From Drosophila persimilis (Eukaryota > Arthropoda > Insecta > Diptera > Drosophilidae), in assembly GCF_003286085.1 (NCBI RefSeq), contig NW_020825294.1, positions 11,306,501 through 11,370,500 of the forward strand: a DNA stretch of 64,000 nt. The letters are read 5' to 3'. Shown here one piece after another: positions 21,693 through 33,946 of the stretch (positions are counted from its first letter, which is position 1; each line of letters begins with the position of its first letter). The position numbers and the translations under genes are program-made. The notes under the pieces are model-generated. The model was not told where the DNA came from. It worked only from the letters and a program-made list of their open reading frames with translations, and made no database searches.

Positions 21693-24558
21693 CACCAGGC
21701 CCTGCCCCTATGAGATGTTACGAGTGCCAGCCAGCATCCCATCAGCATCCCCATCCCAGGAACAGAAGCCACAAAAGTTGATGCAATGAAGGGAAAAGGG
21801 AAACGAGCAGAGCCACGTTTATCGCAGTTCCTTGTTGCTTCAGAAACGATTGTTGTTGTTGTTGCTGCTGGTAAGCATATGAGCATAAAGGATATACGCT
21901 GTAAATTTTCATTTTTATGAAGTTACACAAAGTACAGAAATGTAGTTACATTTTGGATTAAACTAAGGTAAGTATGCAAAATGTTTGAGTATACCAACAT
22001 TACATGCTTGCACTTATTTCTTGGCACAGCCACCGACCAAACAAAAAACAAGTAAGCAAGAAAATCATCCCAACTAAATAACGAAATTAAACTAAAGCAA
22101 CCAAAACTTGTAACCACACCCACAGCCTTATGCTTGCAGAAGCTCCAACAAATCTATTCAAATATCATTGTTTTATTTTTTGCAGAGGATACCCTAAGTA
22201 TTATCTGAACTTAGGAACTTAGAAATCCTTTAAAATGAAAAAAATATATCGCTATGATTACCTGTTGTGGTCTAATAATATCTGGCCAAATTCTAAAAAG
22301 GACCTCCAATGAAAGTTCAATCGCTGTTATATTTAAGCGTCACCAAGGACTCATCTATTACCAAACACGAGTATGCGGACTCCAGCTGCTTTTCTCTCCA
22401 GGCGACAAAACCGCAAGAACTTTTCAGCGATTCTTTCGATTTTCAGCTGTGTCTGAAATGCGGGGTACGCTATGGTTGATTTATTTTACATGTCACGACA
22501 TAAGCGCACTTCCAAGTGCCAATCGGAGGGGTCCCTGCTGCCTGCTGGGGCAAATGTGACACGTTTGGGTGTTTTCGTGCGTGTAATAAATTTTTTATAT
22601 GTACTGCGCAAGACAAAAAAAAAAATGCTAAATTCTTAATCGACACCTGTCAATAAAGCATTCTTCTTCCATTGTCGTCTGGTCGTGATGGGACTGATGT
22701 GTTCTCTCTGTGCGCGAGTGTGTGTGGATTCTGCTAGGACTGGGACACTTCTTTCCCTTTTTAATATGCCTCCCATGAGTTTAATACACATCCATGCCCG
22801 TAATGCTATGCATACTCTTATTCCTAGCTGCCTGTGGGGCTTCTCTGATTAATATCCGCAAGTATTGACAGCTGAGATTTCGTGCCATGTTTCGAGTGGC
22901 CCACAGACAGAGACGGAGCCAGCGTTGAGTTAATAAAACATCGAGTGACATGTTTTAGGAAGGGATCGTGCGTGAAATTCTAAAAAGCGCAAATCCTTTG
23001 CGGTTTTGTTCCCGTCCTCTTAAGCCGCTTGCCATTGTACTACGCTTAGCTCTTAAATTATTGTCGGTACTTTTTTTTATTAAACATTGTGCATTGTGTG
23101 CAACTTTTGTACAGGGCGTAAGTAAACATAACTCATACGCTGCGTATGCCGCAGTTACCACATCGCTCGGGTGGAGGACTTACTAGAGTCGCTGTTGACC
23201 TCAACTCTACACCTGGACGGGGTGTTAGGTAAGCTCCGAAGGCTGCGGCCCAACAAACAAAGTCTAATGACAGAGATTTATGCTGTAATTGCATTTAGTG
23301 GGTCGACGGAGAGAATGAAACAATGTTGGGTAGGGCCAACGATGAATACTGAATACACTTGCTATGATTTGATATTATTTGAGGGGTGCTTTTATTTCAA
23401 GGAGTACCCTGGAGCCCTACCTCTGCAAACTCACAACCAACCTAGAATTGGCTGAGCTGCTTATATTGCATGTTTGCGAATCGCTGCACATAACCGATTG
23501 GTCCATTCTTTGAAGGTAAAGGGTATTCGTTTTGAAAGAAATGCGGCATAAATAAGCACTGAAACCAATTATAAGTTTTGTTTTGCTGCTTGCAATTGCA
23601 ACGGTGCCCACTGCACATTGGCCGGTGCCTGCTCGGTGACGGTGACATCGGGCAAATGGCAAATGGCCAGGCACAAAGTTTAATGAAATTGAAAATAAAT
23701 GAGAAAACATTTTACACGACGTTCCGTTCGAGATTGGTTGCAGAAGCGGGAATGGCGAGAAACTCGTTTGGATTCAGTATTTTAATTGCAAAATGGCAAA
23801 GTTAAGCGTACGCTTAAAATGAGGTGCACAAACTACAAAGCAAGTAGCTGGGCTCCCAAGCTCATCGCTAGTCACAGAGGCCCTACATCCTACTACTCCG
23901 ACAACTCCCATCATCGTCGTCTGCAGAAGCAGACCAAAACAAATGGCCATATTAGCATAGTCCAAGCTCCTTCGCCAACATCCAACCCCCATTACCATTC
24001 CTCTTGTCCAAATACTCCCACACACACGTGCGCACTTCACTTGGACTTCATTGCACTCGGGGAAGCACGTGAGGAGAGCTCAGAAGAGGGGAAATGGGGT
24101 TTACACACTTGTGAGTTTTATGGGTCAAGTGTTTATTACGCCCACGGGCGTGGCACGAGGATGCGAGCCTGAGAGGACGTAGCTCAAAGGCGATGCTAAA
24201 TTGTAACACATTGTTCCGAGAGCTAGAAGCCTGAAAGTGCCTGTTTACTTATGTAATTGTGACGCTTCCGTGGCCTACTCCCTCTGCTCCAGCCACGCCC
24301 AGCTCCCACTCCGAAAAGCCACCACGTGCGGCTTTTGTCCAAAAACAGATTCACTTTAATCGAAATTTAATTGCGCGAATAGGCGACACTTTTAATTGGA
24401 GATCTGTCCTTGAGCGCAGTACAATCAGTCCATCATTTATTGAGTATTGCAGCATCATTTGCCAATGACTAATTAAGTGCAGTCAAGTGAAACAGGCAGA
24501 CTCTCTGAGTACCCATCTCCGCTCTCCCTCAGTCTATTGCTTTGCCTAATAATTGCAG

Positions 24559-24825
24559 TTAATTGAGGAAAATTGCCGTTTGACCAATATACTGAGGGGA
24601 GCCTTTGTTGTCTGTCTCCTCCTCGTACGTATGAGGCATGTAAGAAAAATATTTGTTAAGCATTGATTGCCAACCATCCAGGCGGGTCCCTTCGCAAACG
24701 ATAGTGGAAATCTTTCTGTTGCCAATCTTTCTGGATAGCACAAAAACATGCCTGAAAACGAAGGTAATTGATAGCTGGGCTCCTTGAGTGCGTGACAAAT
24801 GGGTAGACAGGCTGATTGAAGACAT
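24559..24825 (-). other. Orphan 88-codon ORF, coding status doubtful
   Basis: An ATG-led minus-strand ORF (starting MSSISLSTHLSRTQG, ending QYIGQTAIFLN). It has no signal peptide, membrane segment or known motif, and no promoter or poly(A) signal near it. Composition is mildly coding-like. It may be chance or a relic. Confidence 0.18.
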
Positions 24826-26632
24826 AATTCCCCTTGTCACAGAAACTGTTCCTGTCCTTGGGATCCTTTAGAGAACATACATATTGTAGAGAACAACATA
24901 TATTTAATATCTGAGTTGAATAATCGAGTAGTAGCTAAATAAAGAAAAGCAATACACTCTATAACGGTTCTATGTCGCGTCAATTGGCTTGATTGTATAA
25001 GTACCTACTACTGTAGTGGATTAATTGAGTCAAAGTAAATGGTTTTCGCAAAATGAGTAGCAAATAAAAATGAATCTTGATAATCCCCCATTTGAACCCA
25101 CAAAACACCTTGTAAAATCAGTCACATCAAATCCCATTTAATCTTTTATTTCATTACGTATTAACACACTCATATAAAAGCCTGCTTTTTTTGTTATTTT
25201 CTTTTTGTTGCGTCTGGTTGTTGCTGCCGCACGACGGTGACATAATTTACGCTACAAACACAATTTACCAATTAATTAACGAAGTGATTAACGGCCCTGA
25301 GCCTGCAGCTCGGGGCCACGGAGGCGTGCAAATCAATTTGAACGCACTCTTGCTCTTTTCATAACTCCAAATTAAAATTAAACTGTGCGTAGAATTCCAC
25401 AAATAAAGGGATAGAGACGGAGAGAGAGAGAGAGCGAATCGGAACCACTTTCAAGTTCAGACAGCCATGAAATGACAGGACACTGTGCATCCTTTCGCAT
25501 GTCATTCTGGCGGATAAGCGGGAAATTGTGTTGACAGTAAAAACCTGACGAGTGAGGCTTACGTTTTTGTTTAGTGATTTTTTCCAACGGAAAGAAGTTA
25601 ATGAGAAAAGCTTTCGGATGTACGAGTCAGTGAAGTCAGAATTGATCTAAGATTTTGCTTTCTTAAGTTTTGCCTCTTTAAATTTCGCAATTTCCGAACC
25701 TCACAAAGCCTACCAACAGCCAGAAGTGGGGTTCCAAAGATGTTCATTAAAGCCCCATAAAAGTAGAAACAGAAATCACCTCCATCGCCAGTTGTTGATG
25801 TTTGACATTAGACGGGAAAACTTTACCCCCACTAGAGAAGCAGGCGTAGCAGGCCGTCCCAAGCCATTGGGAAATTGTCTAATTAACTGGCTAAGGCCAC
25901 AAGAAACAGGAAACAGACTTCTCTTTGGGCCATTCTGACCCAACAAGCTCATCCTCGCTCATTCAGAAAACTAATGACAATAATTTGGCAACTCTCATCA
26001 CCAGTTTGCCGAGTTTCTGTTTCTGGAGTACAATAAAATAAATATACTCGAGTCTATTTCGCCACTTACATACATGTCATGGAAGCAACTTTCGAGACAG
26101 TCATTGTCTCTATGGGGATTATGGGGCAAAGTTTATCGTGGTGCAAGTGGGAAGCCAACTTCCGCATTGAGATACGTGAGGTATTATGCGTGGAAATCAA
26201 CTCCTTCCGTTGCCACACTCCAAATGAATGTGGCAATGAAAATGAAACTGAATGAAAATTCGGTGCATTATTTGTCACGTTCGCAGTAGGCAAATAAATA
26301 CGAGTAGTTTGCATTGACTGCACAGCGTCGCGCATACGTATACGTGATGTTATTTCGTTTGACATCCTCGCTGTCCTCATCATCATCATCATCGTGATCA
26401 AAACCAGCATCATAATTGGCCATCAGCGGCCGCAGTGGCAGCCATGTCATTGAGCTTTATTGTTTCACAAATCGAATTCATTTGTATTATACGCGCTCCG
26501 ATTGTTTTTGTGTCTTTGGTGCTTAATTTATGCAATTTGTGCATTAAAATTTTCACATTGACACAAAAAGAGGACTAGAAATAATGGCTTTGATTTTGCA
26601 GTTCGAGGCTGGAACTACACTTTGGGATCCAA
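24826..26632. other. Non-coding stretch
   Basis: No gene seen. The segment 25210-25340 combines a pyrimidine-rich start, an AATTTACCAATTAATTAACG homeodomain-type core and GC-rich flanks, the look of a conserved regulatory element, but I cannot test this here. A GAGAGAGAGA run lies at about 25418-25433 and (CAT)n at 26377-26393. Confidence 0.4.
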
Positions 26633-26836
26633 CTATTCTATTGTGTTTAATATTTTGCCGATATTCTTGGCATCTTCCATGTGTCGAATATCGTTTAACT
26701 CGAAAATGGAATTCGCAGTCGGGGCTTGAGTAAGAGAATTTAGTAACAAACTCCTAGCCTTATTTGCAATACTCTTTGGAAGAGTATCGAGACTGTGCGT
26801 TTTTGTGCATTTGTGGGGCTTACGAGTGTTTGTCAT
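26633..26836 (-). CDS. Candidate small intronless protein, 67 aa, function unknown
   Basis: An ATG-led minus-strand ORF, starting MTNTRKPHKCTKTHSLDTLP and ending NIGKILNTIE. Codon choice and amino-acid mix look protein-like, with an amphipathic second half. It has no signal peptide, no membrane segment and no recognised motif. Length is short enough for chance. A donor-like GTAAGC sits at codons 5-6, so the true structure could also be spliced. Confidence 0.25.
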   Translation of the reverse strand: MTNTRKPHKCTKTHSLDTLPKSIANKARSLLLNSLTQAPTANSIFELNDIRHMEDAKNIGKILNTIE

Positions 26837-28949
26837 TTCAGTTTGCTTGTATTTCGGTATGATTTGGGAGCAGCTGCAGGTGGAATCTGATGGAAAAGCC
26901 ACAAATGTGTCCTAAATTCGTGTTATTTCTTTTCAGAACTTGATGAAAGGATTGATGATCCAGTGGCATTCTGTTATTGAATGCGCAAGCAAATTTTACT
27001 CTAGACCACCATGAAGAAGTCATTAAATTTCCTTGTATTGATTGATTATCCAAAAAACCAGCCTATTAGTGGCCCGATTTGACAGCAAAAAAAAGAAATG
27101 TCCACAAAATATGCTTGTCAAAAGTTAATATCCCATAACGTGGCCATTATGTCGGCACAGGGGCGAATAAAGGACCAAAATGAGTTCAAGTTACGCTCAA
27201 AAACGAAAGCGAAATAAGGGGCCTGGAATTCGCATCCCTTTGGCAAATGTTGGAGCAGCCCTAATTGTCTGGCCGACGTCCATCGGCAGCCTCGTGTTGG
27301 CCTTTGTCCGCCTTCCAAACTTGCCCCAGCCATTGTGCGCTGGCTCCTTCGTTCTTGAATGGAATATTGAATTACGTCTAATGGCCAACATCCCATATAA
27401 TGCTGGATTACAAAGACCCCAGTTAATAACAGCGCAAGAGAAGAGCAAACACACACTTTTTTTGTTTTTTAATAACAATAAAGACATATTTTAAATATTT
27501 GTCAACCTTTAATCTTTTGCCCAAAGCACAGGCATAGCCCCACTGAAGATATTAAAGCAGCTGCAGTCTATTTGAAATACGAACTAGACCAAGAAGAGTC
27601 CACTCGAAATGTATTTATTCTCTTGTCTCAAGTTGAGGCTGGGTCGGTGCAGATCGAAGGCGATGTTTATTTGATGGGAAGTGAAGCTCCAATACCCTAC
27701 TGAAACGTTCAGTTCGTGTGGTACAACAGTAGACATTGAACAGTTTTAATTTTATTATTTTCTTTACACAGGACTACTTTTATTTGCAGAATTGATCAAT
27801 TTAATTCTATTCGAACATCTTTTCCACTCAGCAAAGTTAACGGACTCATGGCAAGAATCAGACTATGATTAAAGGATGCAGCCAGGACCTTTGTGTGAAG
27901 GTCCTTCCCGAGAATAGAGAAGCTCATTGAGTGGATGCCATGGCTTTTGTTTGATGGCATAATAAATATTTCGCCTGCCCTCAGTAAATAGTGCAAACAA
28001 TGGCGACCGCTCCACTCCACTCCGCTCCACTACTACGAGTATCCACCGTTCGAAAGTCTGTGCAAAACGCAATGTCCAAGCCGTCCACACAAGCGGAAGT
28101 TCAATATGTTTGCATAGGCCCAAGGAGCAGATTCTGTGGAAAGGCATCTGCGAAAACGGGGTACGGATGGGTACGAATGGATGAGGTCAAGGGATGGAGG
28201 CCTTTTGTCAAAGCCAGCTCAAAGACAGCAGCCCTAAAATCGCTTTTTTATATGCCATTGAGTCGTAGCTCTCGTGGTTTGTTTGCTTCTCTGACCTCTG
28301 CTCCCCGCCATTTTGATGGGAACTGTTTGCCTTTGGTATGTGTTCGATTCGAGTGGGGGTCCTTAAAGCGAGGATAGAATCAACCATCTAATGGCAATCA
28401 ATTAGCAAAGATTGAGCTGCCGAGCAGCATCGGACTGCTCATAAAGGGACAACGAGTTTTTCTCTCCGCCTTTCTGTTTTGAAGTGTTTGCCTTCAAAAG
28501 GCGTTTATGCTACTTCCTATCGGCTTTTTTCCACCGTAAATACCCCAAAGTGAAGGGGCGATAGGTGCTAAAGCTAAATAACAAACTTGTTTCGGATGAT
28601 TCTCCATTCTGAGGTTCTGCTCTCCTTTTCTTTTCAGACTTTTTCCCCAACCAAATATAAAGTTCGAGTGACAATGGCAAAGCAGGGAGGAAGGAAAAGG
28701 CTACGCACACGGAAGTTGCCTTTCATCGAGGTTTTCGGCTTCTCTCCTCTTTTCTTTTCTTTTCTTTTCTTTGCTTCTCTTTATTTATTTTATTATTTTG
28801 TTGTTGTTGAAAAGTAAATGAAGCCGTGTTTGTTGAGGGTCTTAGGTCATAATAAAGATAAATGATAAGAAAGTGATAAGACCTTTTTTTAAAAACCAAG
28901 GAACATGGAATGAAGGTAGCCAGGAGGGCTTGAGATATTCAAAAAGTGT
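26837..28949. other. Non-coding stretch
   Basis: No supported gene. Both strands at 27118-27494 and 27869-28377 are open by chance in CpG-richer DNA. A TTTTC pentamer repeat lies at 28748-28772. Confidence 0.45.
28748..28772 (+). repeat. (TTTTC)n pentamer repeat
   Basis: About five units of TTTTC. Confidence 0.85.
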
Positions 28950-29261
28950 TTAAGGGAACAGTGTGTCAACGGTTTGAAAAAAGGATCCATTCATTAAGAC
29001 ACGAAGAATTATAAATAAGCGGAGATTTCTGGTTGAGTTCCTTCCATCAATAATTCTTATAAACATCTCAATATCTGGATAATATCCCTTCAGGTAGTTT
29101 TCCGATCTATCAAATCTAGTTGTCAACGTAATTACCAAAAATTTCACACCACTGTGCGATTTCTTTTCCTTTTCATCACTTAGCTTGTGTAACACGAAAT
29201 TCAGGCCGCAAATATTTGGCAAACAAGCGTTAATCCTTTTGGAATTCGGAGCCGCCGCTTT
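28950..29261 (-). other. Open reading frame of 103 codons without start, possible exon or gene relic
   Basis: The frame is open from after a TAA (29264-29262) to the stop at 28950. The protein reads naturally (for example KSHSGVKFLVITLTTRFDRS and YYPDIEMFIRIIDG), but no ATG precedes the coherent part. A possible first exon (MIALS, donor GTAATC near 29374) would join in phase to the AAAAG acceptor near 29246, but the evidence is thin. I do not recognise the family. It could be a 3' exon or a decayed gene. Confidence 0.28.
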
Positions 29262-32200
29262 TTAGATGACTTTCCAGCCAGCCGTAAACTTTGCTCACAT
29301 TTCGCCTGAGCCACACAAAGCGGCTTAAAGCAAACAAAATTCGATTACGAAAGAGCAATCATAAAGCCACTGAAAAAATATGAAAGAAGGCCGGAAAAGC
29401 GGTTGGTGTAAACAACAAATTGATATAAACGATACGACAGATGAAGACTTTGGCAACGGCAGAAGCATGGCACATAAAAAATGTCTTAATAAAGTAAATG
29501 TTTTAAACGCTGCCGCGGGCAATTAAGTCATGATTGGGAGCGGGGAAGAGAGATTCGAGCGTTGAGGAAACCCGAGCGGACAGAGGCAATATCCGATTCT
29601 TGAAACAATGCCACATGGAGGGGAACCTGGCCGCAGCAAATATTTGCCAAATAAATATCAAAGGCCATCCATCAGCCACCCCCGCCTGCAAGGGCCGGAT
29701 AAATCAATTGGTTGTCGTCGTTAGGATTTAACTTTCTTAGCCCACCCTTGCCGAAACTCCACAAGGGGTGGAGCACCCCAGTTTTAGAGGCACGCGTCTG
29801 TAATACTGTCGCAGGAATTATGTGCAACATTCGACTTCGTCATGCTCGCAGTTTCCGCTGGGGGGCTCCAATATCAAATGTATTAATTCCGTTCATCCAG
29901 AGGGCTGGGGGTGGAAGTTGGGCTCTAATAAAACTGCAAATGTCTGTCCGCTCTTGCGTTAAGCAACGCAAAGAAGTGCTGCAAAGTCGTTGGACAAATG
30001 TCAAAATTTGCGGCTATTGATTTGTCTTCCTTGCAGGGACATTCAGAGGGTGCCATCTATTGATCAACGGGAAGAGGGAAATGACGTCTATTCTTATAAA
30101 GACATACGAGCACATAGACAAATTGTAATGTCCTGGAAGGGCGTATAGTGCGAGTGTGTTTGTGCACAGAATGCATTTTAATTTGAGGAAAAGGGGATGG
30201 CATTTAAAAGAGGGTGCTGTAAGCAAAATGTGATGGTGTGGGTGCTAATGGTTTGTGACCATTATAAATGCTAAAATTAAATTGCTCGAACGTAAAGTTA
30301 AGGTTATGGCAAGTAGTTTAGAAGTGGAGATGAGATAAATAGTGACGGATGAAGCTATGAGATGGTTTTAGGGGTGGCAATGAAATCCTAATGGGGGTGG
30401 AATTCGGTGGGAAGTTGTACTTAAATATGGAAATTTCTATAAACGAAGACTGTGTATCTGTCAAATTTATTTTAGTTTTAAGCATTAAGTCCGGTCTATT
30501 ATTTAAATGCGATCAATTACGAAAACGTATCCCATCTTTGTGTAGAATATTAGAGACTTCCCGCACTATGACCGATACTATGAAGGTGCCCTGGTCTCTG
30601 GAACTCTCAATAGACTTCTCCCCTGGTATAGCGGCAAATTCCTCAAATTGGACAAGGTTTCTCCGATCATGTTCACTTCGGGCGACACCAATTCCTGATG
30701 GAGATGGTGTCCCTGCCAAATCCTATTGGCACCAATCAATTTAACATCAACTGTTCCAGCCTTGCAAACCCTTCCTGGGGAAAAAATCCTGTCAACCATC
30801 TCACGGCTCTAATCCATTTGCGAGCTGGGGCAACAAGCTCGGTATAAATCCCAGAAGCTAAAAAAAAACATCAAAACTTTGCACCAACCTATCCTCAAAC
30901 GGAAAAGTGAAAAGCAAACCGTCAACGCAGTTTTGGTGGACACTTTAAAAATTCTAGAGGGAGATAGACGTGGAGGACTGCCATGGATAGTTCCAGGTCG
31001 ATAGAGAGGGAAAGCCAAACACTTTAAATGCGATTGCTGTCACGCTGGATGACGACTGGCTCCGCTCCGTTCGAGATGGTAAACAACGAAAAACTTGAAC
31101 CCAATGGCTCTACACCGTCGCTATCACTGGGGTGGGTCCAGGTCCAGGCCTCACTAGCACTGAGCCCCACCCATGAGGCACCATCCCCTAGCCGCCTCCA
31201 CCTCCGCCGTACGTAGAGTAATGTCAGCAATGCGATTTACGACCATTATTCAATCAGTATGACTGTTTGTCATTTTGTGCGAGCATTTTTTTCGTCTTTC
31301 GCCTCTCGGTCTTCCAGGGGCGATAGAGATGGAGATGGACCTACAGATGGAGGTGTCTCCTCTGGGGGAGGCTAGCTTGTGATGTGGAAGTCGACTTGAC
31401 GCCGTCTCGTCTGTTGCATTGTTGGAAAAGCTTTTTCTAGGGGTTTCTGGCCATGCTGTCCTTGTCGGGTTGTCTGTATTCTGGTCCCTGCCCTTGGTCC
31501 TGTCCCCAGTCCCAGTCTCAGACCCTTTCCCGATCCTGTCCCTGCCGCATAGTCAGTCAACGTTGACGCGCGCTTTTAATGCATTCTTATGTCATTTTTT
31601 GCACTGCACTGCACTCGAATGTCATTTCTTTTGTATGTTTGGAGCACGGAACAACTCGCTGCTTTCCCAGCCCCGGAAAACCCCAATCCCAGCTCCAACC
31701 ACTGAGTGCCCCGCACCACCCTCTTAACCACTCTTCATTGCTGCCGTTGTTGTTATTGTACTTTTCGCTTTTCATTCATTTTATACTTTTAGAATTGAGC
31801 AAGAGAGAGAATGAAGAGCGAGCGAGAGCGAGAACGCGCCGTCGCCAAACTTGAAATTGTGGGCGCATTTCATTTATGTTGACAAAAGGGCTTTCCCCAC
31901 CCATCCGTTTGCCACCCTCCTCCCTTTGTCTCGCCCAATTTGGGGACTCTTCCCGGACCCCTGGCGCCCCTTGTTTGGGGAGACCCTTTTTTGTTTCGTG
32001 GCGCATTCTGGCTTCATTTGGAAGAGTTGATGCTTTGCGCTTTTGTTGCCTGGGGCAACATATGACATGCTATCCAGGGAGGTAGGAACAGGAGTGGGGA
32101 AATGCTTTCCAGGGTAGCTCAGGAGTGGGGGAAGGCCATCTGGTGAATTGGAGACCTCGTGTATCTCTGAGAGGAAATGAAATGGCAACAATCGGTAGCT

Positions 32201-32450
32201 TAACGTTGGGTGCGTTAATTGATTTTGATTGAGATACCGAACCACCATGGATGAATTCCAGATTTAAGAACACGCGTCCTGGGAAACGGACAAGGGAACC
32301 CTTCAAAAAGCAGGAATATCAATGAAAATTCATTGAAATCGATAAAGAGAAATGTATTTGAATTGGTTGGAGGTATGGATACTGACGGACTATTTGTAAA
32401 CGCCAATTTCTATTTGCAATATTCTTCGGTTGTCGTGCAGTTGTTATTTG
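29262..32450. other. Non-coding stretch, with a weak ORF at about 30513-30799 (-)
   Basis: No gene supported. On the minus strand, two overlapping frames around 30513-30799 look somewhat coding (for example NLVQFEEFAAIPGEKS and IVREVSNILHKDGIRF) but use different frames over the same bases and have no start or splice sites. They may be a frame-shifted relic. The rest holds no repeat or RNA gene that I can name. Confidence 0.4.
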
Positions 32451-32545
32451 TATACCCGGTAGCTTGAAGATACCAAAAAAACGCAGAACCATAGAGAGTG
32501 ACCATATCTAACAGATTCCAGAATCACGATCAGTTCGTACTCCTT
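32451..32545 (+). mobile_element. DINE-1-like fragment with internal deletion
   Basis: TATACCCGGTA is followed after a short gap by AAACGCAGAACCATAGAGAG and TGACCATATCT, matching positions near 4905-4940 of the reference copy. The intervening 350 bp are missing. Confidence 0.65.
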
Positions 32546-33946
32546 CCACATGATTAGTTTAGTTTTTTTTTAAATACATTGATACATATATACATGCATA
32601 CATATTACAGATTCCTAACGCTACAGTGTTTCTACTTTATGGTAATGCGCTAGCCACAAGGAGTTCACATACTTTTTTGCCTTCAAGCAATATGATTAAC
32701 TTATCCATCGCAGCACAAAGTGCAGTACAGTGAACCGATCTTTGTTATTGTGTTTTTTGTATTTTATATTTTCTGACTGAATGTATTTTATTTTTAAATG
32801 CTTATGTTTAGCTTATGTTATATTTTTTTGTAGAGTTTGTTAACTATATAATTTATTTCTTCCTAAATTGCGTTGCTCTGCTGATATTTTTAGTGTTACT
32901 AGCTAACTTGATCAAAATTCGAATATAATTTATTACAAATTCTTTGGACTTAATGGTCAAGTTTGTACAGTATGGTTCAAAGTTCTAGTTGACGAAGCAA
33001 AGTTTAATCTATTCATTCTCTCTATCATACACTCTTCATCGTGCAGTGTGCGCTCTGTAACGGAAGGCAACGTGATATAGCGGCTGGCAACGGTGTGAGA
33101 AGAGAACGAAAGATGTAGCGGAATAAAAAACATGTGCGGAAAAAACAAATAAAATATTCTAAAACGCTAATCAAATAAATGTACATATGTCAGTGGAAAG
33201 GGGACAAACGAATACTCTACATTAATATTTTATATTATATTAATTTTTTTAATATTAATATTAGAAAAGAAGTAGCGTAGTTGATATTTGACAGATATGT
33301 GCATGAACTGATTTTACGATAGAATTGTTTAAAATTGCTGTTTATTCTAATTTTTGCATAAATATTAATTAATATATAAATATATATATCTTCTTCCTAG
33401 TGGTATAATACCAAAAGAAAATGAAAAAGAGGAAACTTTAAATTTTTGCTTTAAGCGTTATTCCATTGAAAACAGGGACCGTAACTGTTTTAATTTTTAA
33501 AATAAAAATTGTACGATTCAATACCTTTCATATGATACATCACATGTCATTCAAGGACATACACCTACAATCCTACTCTTTCTTTTTATATTCCATTTTT
33601 TCTTCTACATTCTATGGCAGTATATGTAGTATTTATTGGCAAACAAAATACCAAGATATACTAAAACTAACAAAAAATACCACAAAATTCCAAATTACAA
33701 AATATTATAAGTAAACCAAGTTAAAACAATTGCATCAAATTTGTGCTAGGTCAAAAACTAATAATTTACTTTTACATCGATTTTTCTGTGGTATGTTTGT
33801 TTGTCTGTTGCATTAGATACTGCCATACATTCACTGTGTACTCTGTACTTGTCTGCTCTGTCGTATCAGACAGAATAAGTCGATTCGGGTAAAATATAGA
33901 AACAATCTAAAAAACAAATATACATCCAATCAAGAGCTGAACCGAC
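32546..33946. other. AT-rich intergenic DNA
   Basis: Very AT-rich, with no gene. It lies downstream of the M17 aminopeptidase-like gene (minus strand). The segment 33390-33720 repeats ATACCA-type words and may derive from an unidentified repeat. I see no canonical AATAAA within 100 nt of the gene's stop. Confidence 0.4.

Larger units (their letters stand above)
18741..24558. other. Non-coding stretch
   Basis: No gene supported. The stretch includes a TACATATATGTA-rich microsatellite at 19446-19560, GACGA and TCTCGATTC repeats at 19611-19630 and 19775-19820, a GCTCCT repeat at 20795-20814 and a CAGCCC repeat at 21666-21692. Open frames such as 22254-22559 (+) and 20321-20830 (-) have no domain or splice context. 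Confidence 0.45.
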
